Source of the DNA: CAWVVV01 sp964629165
GTDB taxonomy: Bacteria > Verrucomicrobiota > Verrucomicrobiia > Opitutales > Oceanipulchritudinaceae
Length of the DNA: 19,149 nucleotides
NCBI GenBank assembly: GCA_964629165.1
Contig: CAZVQJ010000031.1
Location: 1-19,149, forward strand
Direction: 5' to 3'
Shown piece by piece: positions 14,432 to 19,149 of the stretch (its first letter is position 1; every line of letters begins with the position of its first letter). Under the pieces are notes generated by a model, which had not been told where the DNA came from, ran no database searches, and saw only the letters and a program-made list of their open reading frames with translations. The position numbers and the translations under genes are program-made.

Positions 14432-17104
14432 TCAGAATACCGCCTCGATCAGTGCCCACTGTTTTTCCTTCACCATGACAAAGGCGCACTTTCCCTCGCT
14501 CAGTTCCGCCCAGAGCTTGCCCACGAGTCGGTTCGGCTCAGCCCCTTTCCAAAGGTGGGCGCCCTTATATTCGACGATTAGAATGCGACCATCCGTCAGC
14601 TTACAGACAAAATCCGGGTAGAAACGACCGCTCGCAGTCTGGAGAAAGAACGAAGCGCCACTCTTTTTGACGAGATTGCGGACCCAGAACTCGACTTTTG
14701 AATGCCGGTCGATCCAGCAGGCACAGAGATATTCTTCTTTTGTATCAAAAACGCCGATACGTGGGTAGTAGTGCTTTTGGAAATCGTAATCGCCGAAGTC
14801 TCCGTTGTTCTCCCGATCCGGCGCGTAGGCATCGGGGTGGAAGAAGAACTGGTATTCGGATCCCACGCGTACCCGCTCGTTGCTGTCTTCTCCAAAGAGG
14901 AAAGCCTGACAGGCCTTCTGCACTGCGATTGATCGGAGGTTGGCGACGTGGGCTTCGAGGATGTTGCGGAGGAGAAACTTCTGCCGATTAACCTTGGCCA
15001 GATCGACCCCGTCTTTGCCCAAGAGGCTTGTTAGCCAAGCCGCGACAAAGGCCCGCTTGCTGGCATGTGTGATCGAGAGATCGTGAATCTGACGGCAGAA
15101 CCAAGCGGCAAGTTTGGCCTCGTCCCAGTTTTCGGGGCGGTAGGAAAGCCCAAGATCAGATTCCAGTTCTGATACGAAGCGACTCTTGAGGCGCCCTTCT
15201 TTGGCATCCACATCAATCAATCCAGCTTCCGAGACCTTCGCCGCCTCGATCAGTTCACTTAACTGCTCGTCCGAGACTTTGGCTTCATAAACAGGCAGTT
15301 CCCAAGGGTAGTTGATCGCCTCAGGTTCATCGAAGAGCCTGAGCTCGCCTTCGATGAGCACTTCCATCTGGGGAACGTAAAAGGGTTCGCCGCGCTCTGA
15401 GGGGTAGGTGAATAGAGTGACAGCTTCGCCCCGGCTGGCCTCACCGCCTCGCGTGATGGCTTCGCGGCTCCCTTCCATCACCGCGTGGATTTCGATCTCC
15501 GCGGTTTCCTCTTCGCTTAACGGGGCGTTAATCGTAAGCGTGCGCTTCTTTTGGTTCCACTGGATCTTCTTCTTCACCTCTGCCGAGACGCTGGACAGGT
15601 CGAGCGCTTCATTGAGAGGAACATCGACGGGCCGGATCTGGATGCGGTCCGCGCCTCGCTTGTAGTCGAGCTTTGCCTGTTCCGCGCGCTGGGCGGAGAC
15701 AAACTCGGCGGCCTCCCGTCGATTGAAGCCGGAGGTTTGCACGAGGCAATCGCGGAGCTTCTCGGCCGTTTCGCCGAAGTCCCTTGAAACGACGTAGGCA
15801 TAGGACCGGTTGAGGGCTTCGTTCTGGCGCCGCTTCGCGTCGGGTTGGCGCAGGATGCGTCCGAGGAGCTGCTCCACGGCGGTGACGCTTTTCACGCCGG
15901 CCATGCTCACGAGGACATAGGCGAAGGCGCAGTCCCAGCCTTCAGCGAGGGCTTTTTGGGTAATGACGTATTTGACCGGGCAGCGGGGCGAGAAGATGCC
16001 GCCTTCGTAATCATCCTGCAGCGCTTCGAGGCCTCGCTCGTTGCCGGTAGCGATGACAATCTCCTCTTCCGGTACGTTGTGATTCTTGATCAACTCGGCT
16101 TTCACCCAGTCGGCGTGGCGCGTCTCCTTGGAGCTGGAACGGGCTTCGGACTGGATGAGGACCAGAGGCCGCAGGTAGGGGGCCCCTTCAGCCTCCTCCC
16201 GCTCGGCGAGCACGGCCAGCTGTTCGCGCTGATCGAGGGCGGCGGCGAGGCAGCGTTGATCATCAGTCTGGGTTTCCAGCTTGATCGGCAGCTTGATCAT
16301 CTCCTCCTGCTTCAGCTCTACGGCGGAGACAGAGTGGAGCACGTTGCTTGGTGTCTTCTCCGTGTCGGGCGTAGCAGTGAGCTCCATGATGCCCGAGGGG
16401 CGAAACTTCGCGAGCGTCTCAAAAGCGAGCTCCGTGCGGCTATTGTGCGCCTCGTCGACGATGATAAACGGACGGCGCAGGCGCAGTGCGTTAGCGAGGG
16501 AGAACGGGATCGTCGCGCCCTCGGCATCGGTCAGGAGCCGGGCACACTGCTCGGCCGTCAGATCGTCGAAGAGGGGCATGAGGGCGCCGCTGCTCTCATA
16601 AACCTTCCGGATCTCCTCGTCGCCGACCTGAAAAGCCTGCCGAGTGGCCACAATCACGACTGTGCTTGTTTCCAAGGTCGAGCGTGTGAGTGCCTTGGCC
16701 TCGTCAAGGTCGATCACCGTCACCGGTCCGGCTTCGCGCAGAGCTGCGTGGTAAGGGTGGTCGAGTTGGCGCAGCCCGCTCAATGTCTGGTCGCGGATCG
16801 CTTTGGACGGAACGAGCCAAAGAATGACGCTGTGCTCGGTGTGGAGGAGGCGCTGGTTGACGAGCGCCACGCTCTTGGCCGCGAGGTACGTCTTGCCGCC
16901 CCCGGTGGGCACCCGCAGGCAGAAATAAGGCATCTCCTCGGGAAAGCCCCGCAGCGGTGTGAAGGTCGACTTGTGCTCCCAGAGCGCTTTCGTCGTCTCC
17001 TGAAAGGCATAGTCCGCGTTCCCCATCTGCTGGCACTGGCGGAAGTAGTGCTCGATGCTGGCGAGGGCACTACGCTGGTAATCCTTCGGCTGAAAGCTCG
17101 GCAT
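14432..17104 (-). CDS. Type III restriction enzyme Res subunit (helicase-nuclease)
   Basis: Res is the ATP-dependent restriction subunit of type III systems. It needs Mod for target recognition, moves along DNA and cuts beside the site. The product is 890 residues, close to the family norm. Superfamily 2 motifs are in order: Walker A PTGGGKT (66-72), DEAH (217-220), ELTATP (241-246), ITQKALAEGWD (381-391) and motif VI EQLLGRILRQ (411-420). The C-terminal nuclease site is YPDF...VEYK, with D831, E845 and K847 as the PD-(D/E)xK residues. All parts look intact. It begins three bases after the mod stop, preceded by AGG-type sequence, so it is cotranscribed and probably coupled to mod. It may still be inactive if Mod is broken. 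Confidence 0.92.
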   Translation of the reverse strand: MPSFQPKDYQRSALASIEHYFRQCQQMGNADYAFQETTKALWEHKSTFTPLRGFPEEMPYFCLRVPTGGGKTYLAAKSVALVNQRLLHTEHSVILWLVPSKAIRDQTLSGLRQLDHPYHAALREAGPVTVIDLDEAKALTRSTLETSTVVIVATRQAFQVGDEEIRKVYESSGALMPLFDDLTAEQCARLLTDAEGATIPFSLANALRLRRPFIIVDEAHNSRTELAFETLAKFRPSGIMELTATPDTEKTPSNVLHSVSAVELKQEEMIKLPIKLETQTDDQRCLAAALDQREQLAVLAEREEAEGAPYLRPLVLIQSEARSSSKETRHADWVKAELIKNHNVPEEEIVIATGNERGLEALQDDYEGGIFSPRCPVKYVITQKALAEGWDCAFAYVLVSMAGVKSVTAVEQLLGRILRQPDAKRRQNEALNRSYAYVVSRDFGETAEKLRDCLVQTSGFNRREAAEFVSAQRAEQAKLDYKRGADRIQIRPVDVPLNEALDLSSVSAEVKKKIQWNQKKRTLTINAPLSEEETAEIEIHAVMEGSREAITRGGEASRGEAVTLFTYPSERGEPFYVPQMEVLIEGELRLFDEPEAINYPWELPVYEAKVSDEQLSELIEAAKVSEAGLIDVDAKEGRLKSRFVSELESDLGLSYRPENWDEAKLAAWFCRQIHDLSITHASKRAFVAAWLTSLLGKDGVDLAKVNRQKFLLRNILEAHVANLRSIAVQKACQAFLFGEDSNERVRVGSEYQFFFHPDAYAPDRENNGDFGDYDFQKHYYPRIGVFDTKEEYLCACWIDRHSKVEFWVRNLVKKSGASFFLQTASGRFYPDFVCKLTDGRILIVEYKGAHLWKGAEPNRLVGKLWAELSEGKCAFVMVKEKQWALIEAVF

Positions 17105-17107
17105 GAC

Positions 17108-18592
17108 CTAGACCTCGATCGCGTAGGGCGTTTGTTTGAAGACGATGTTCGCCCGCTGGAGGGCGGCGGCCCCGAGGCGCGTGGCCGCTGCGTAGATGAC
17201 CTTGGGCCCGTCGTGCGCCGGGAGGCTCTCGAGGACCGCGGCGGTCAGGATGTTGCCCCCTTGGGGCCGGCGGTCGCCGAGGATGCCGTTGAAGAGAAGG
17301 TAGATCGCCCGCCCCTCATGCACCCCGAGCAGCGGGCTCTCCTCTGTGCCGGTGAAACCGACCCCCGTCTCGGAAAACCAGACAAAGTCGGCCAACTGGG
17401 CAAAGGTGACGTCGTCGCGGATATCGCCGAACACGTTGAAGAGCGGCTCCTGGCTCAGGCGGCAGAACTGGAAGCCACCCCCGAGACCTTCGACGCGCTC
17501 GCCCTTTGCATTGGTGTAGCCCCCCGCGACCCGGCGGACGCGCTCGGCGGTAATGTCCGCGGCGATCGCCTCCTCTATCTCGACGAGGATGAACTTCCGG
17601 TTTCCGCCATCTTCGGCGTTTTGCTTGAGCACCGCGTGCGCCGTGGTCCCCGAACCGGCGAAGGAGTCGAGGATGATGGAGTCTTTGTCGGATGCGATTT
17701 GAAGAATGCGCTGGATGAGGCGGGTGGGTTTGGGCGTGATGAAAACATCTTCTGATGAGGCGAAGTTCAGAATCTCGAGAATTTCCTTTTTCGCCTCCTG
17801 TGAGTGGCCGACTTCTTTGTAGCTTAGCAGTGTTTGGGGAGTACGCCCGCCCTTAACGTCGCTCAAGAAACGTTTGATCTGCGGAATGGCGTCTCCATTG
17901 TTTCCCCACCAAATCCGGTTATCGGAATCCAGAATCTCAAAGTTCGTTTTCGATACCCTCCAGTAGTTTCCGCCGGGTGGACGCTCAATTATTCGTCCCG
18001 ACGGACACGTGATCGAGTAGGTTCCTTTCGAATAGAAATTTCTTGCCGATAAGTCTCCAGGCTTCCACGGACCTCTTGGGTCATTGTCTCGATTCCGATA
18101 GGCTTTATCCTGCACCTCGGTCCGTGGCAGAAGGTTAAGGCGCAGCCTGTGCAAGTTCCTTGCGTATGTCGTTACATAGTCGTGATCATCGGAAACAAAC
18201 CGAGCACTTGTCTTTGGCGAATACACCTTCTGCCAAATGAAATTGGCCACGAAATTCTTCTTACCAAACACCTCATCCATCACCAGTCGCAGCGACGCCA
18301 CCTCGTTATCATCGATCGAGACAAAGATGGCGCCATCTTCCGAAAGAAACTGCTTCAACAGCACCAGGCGGGGGTACATCATGCAGAGCCATTTATCGTG
18401 GCGGGAGAGGTCTTCGGCCTCCTTGCCGACGGTCTGGCCGAGCCATTTCTTGATCTCGGGGGCGTTGACCTTGTCGTTGTAGATCCAGCCCTCGTTGCCG
18501 GTGTTGTAGGGCGGGTCGATGTAGATGCACTTCACGCGCCCGGCGTATTTGGGGAGGAGGGCCTTGAGGGCGTGGAGGTTGTCGCCCTGCAC
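17108..18592 (-). CDS. Type III DNA methyltransferase Mod (main frame, 5' end frameshifted)
   Basis: This is a beta-class amino-methyltransferase, the modification and specificity subunit of a type III system. The 494-codon frame has the catalytic motif DPPY at 26-29 (in YIDPPYNTG) and the SAM-binding motif FAGSGTT at 311-317, in the beta-class order. The variable region about 120-280 is the target-recognition part and is poorer in GC than the flanks. The frame's first possible start is a GTG at 18592, without a Shine-Dalgarno and directly inside the conserved LIVQGDNLHALK block. The true N-terminus is encoded in another frame just upstream; adding one base would give a normal 535-residue protein. 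The gene is therefore either broken, re-initiated, or affected by a sequencing error. It sits directly upstream of res. Confidence 0.88.
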   Translation of the reverse strand: MQGDNLHALKALLPKYAGRVKCIYIDPPYNTGNEGWIYNDKVNAPEIKKWLGQTVGKEAEDLSRHDKWLCMMYPRLVLLKQFLSEDGAIFVSIDDNEVASLRLVMDEVFGKKNFVANFIWQKVYSPKTSARFVSDDHDYVTTYARNLHRLRLNLLPRTEVQDKAYRNRDNDPRGPWKPGDLSARNFYSKGTYSITCPSGRIIERPPGGNYWRVSKTNFEILDSDNRIWWGNNGDAIPQIKRFLSDVKGGRTPQTLLSYKEVGHSQEAKKEILEILNFASSEDVFITPKPTRLIQRILQIASDKDSIILDSFAGSGTTAHAVLKQNAEDGGNRKFILVEIEEAIAADITAERVRRVAGGYTNAKGERVEGLGGGFQFCRLSQEPLFNVFGDIRDDVTFAQLADFVWFSETGVGFTGTEESPLLGVHEGRAIYLLFNGILGDRRPQGGNILTAAVLESLPAHDGPKVIYAAATRLGAAALQRANIVFKQTPYAIEV

Positions 18593-18714
18593 GATGAGGT
18601 TGCCATCGGCCGAATCGCCGTGGGAGAGCGCGGGATCGGGCTCGAGGAGACGGAAGGGTACTTCCTTGTGGTGCGGATGACGGCGTCTTTTCCAATCCAG
18701 TTAAGCGTCGGCAT
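18593..18714 (-). pseudogene. Out-of-frame N-terminus of the type III Mod gene
   Basis: On the minus strand, the ATG at 18714 opens MPTLNWIGKDAVIR, the usual start of this Mod family. After codon 14 (ending at 18673) the frame departs. Adding one C at 18672/18673 gives HHKEVPFRLLEPDPALSHGD and runs cleanly into GNLIVQGDNL of the main frame. The shift is thus one missing base, read on the plus strand as GTGGTGCGGAT where GTGGTGGCGGAT would restore it. No simple-sequence repeat that would suggest phase variation is present. Confidence 0.75.
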
Positions 18715-18963
18715 GAGGGGAAGCATCCAATCTCTACACCGCCAGTCCGGGGACAAGTGTTTTCCCCTGCGCGCGGACGGGCAAAGGATGAGGCATGCGT
18801 TGGGCGCGAGCGCAGAAGACGGACGACGAGGTCGACGTCGAACGGCTCATGATGGATTTCAAGCGGCGTTCGGACGTCTCAAAAAATGGCCGACTGGCTC
18901 GTAGCGAAATGGTTTGACCGCAGGCGAGAGTAAAAACGGTACCCCGAACGATCTTTGCGGGCC
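18715..18963. other. Non-coding or weakly coding stretch upstream of mod
   Basis: No confident gene is seen. The mod promoter should lie here. A 40-codon frame on the plus strand (18795-18917, MRWARAQKTDDEVDVERLMM...) has protein-like composition and GAGG close to its ATG, but it matches no family I recognise. It may be chance or a remnant. Confidence 0.35.
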
Positions 18964-19149
18964 TTACTCCGCCGAAGGCCGATCGGGGGCTCGGTGTTCA
19001 CACCATTCGTCCATGTGAACAAACCTCCGAACGGCCGCCGCATAAAACTTCCGCAAGTGGATCCGGCAGCGGGCTCTCAGGAATTCTTCAGGGGCGACGG
19101 CCTTCGGTGGCTGGGGGTAGGGGTGGCAGTTCGGCGGGCAGGAAATCTC
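18964..19149 (-). CDS. Possible C-terminus of a gene running off the right edge
   Basis: A minus-strand frame is open from the window edge to a TAA at 18964, giving 61 codons with no start inside the window. Its composition is protein-like and rich in Arg, Cys and aromatic residues (AVAPEEFLRARCRIHLRKF, then VHMDEWCEHR). I do not recognise the family. Because it is short and GC-rich, an accidental open frame is quite possible. Confidence 0.3.
   Translation of the reverse strand, partial: EISCPPNCHPYPQPPKAVAPEEFLRARCRIHLRKFYAAAVRRFVHMDEWCEHRAPDRPSAE

Noticed and set aside
15845..17755. 636-codon open frame on the plus strand
   Set aside because: Antisense to the res helicase domain and the end of mod, which carry complete motifs; the translation shows no family features.
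18149..18904. 251-codon plus-strand frame over the 5' part of mod
   Set aside because: It covers the DPPY region of the methyltransferase on the opposite strand and has no recognisable domain.
1..19149. CRISPR arrays, rRNA genes, tRNA genes
   Set aside because: No regularly spaced repeats, no rRNA-like stretches and no complete tRNA cloverleaf were seen on either strand.

Overview
This window is GC-rich chromosomal DNA from a bacterium. The left half (about 1-9972) holds housekeeping genes and a compact regulatory/secretion operon. The right half (about 9973-19149) is an accessory region with restriction-modification genes, a mobile-element-like repeat and decayed pieces. A Gram-negative lineage such as Verrucomicrobiota (Opitutae-like) would fit the short Obg and the GspE/PilB-type ATPase, but nothing in the sequence proves the taxon.

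Left half. A 5'-truncated acetyl-CoA synthetase (acs) runs in from the edge and converges on a HemY-type protoporphyrinogen/coproporphyrinogen oxidase. A LysR-type regulator lies upstream of hemY on the same strand and is divergent from a YggS-family PLP protein. The GTPase gene obg follows yggS. A tight five-gene run (about 4.0-10.0 kb) then reads obg, two tandem receiver proteins, a small protein resembling the N-terminal domain of GspE ATPases, and a full GspE/PilB-type assembly ATPase. Both receiver proteins keep the outline of an NtrC-type sigma-54 activator but have lost the ATPase and sigma-54-contact motifs. Spacing is very tight (1-base overlap, 28-base gap, 2-base gap), and an 11-codon mini-ORF bridges one junction with ATGA overlaps at both ends. 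No pilin, platform protein or secretin gene is next to the ATPase. This operon is the most unusual functional unit in the window.

Right half. After the ATPase comes an open frame that matches only the C-terminal half of type I restriction HsdR, with its helicase motif VI degraded. A TolB-like/TPR protein with a C-terminal domain of unknown function follows, then a homocysteine S-methyltransferase. Between those two genes sits a strong palindrome. A 186-bp element with 22-bp inverted ends separates them from a type III restriction-modification pair on the minus strand: Mod upstream, Res downstream, 3 bases apart. The Res helicase-nuclease looks intact. The Mod gene appears to have lost one base near its start, which puts its first 14 codons out of frame, and its central target-recognition region is clearly poorer in GC than its flanks. 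The last 435 bases hold no confident gene; a short minus-strand frame runs off the right edge.
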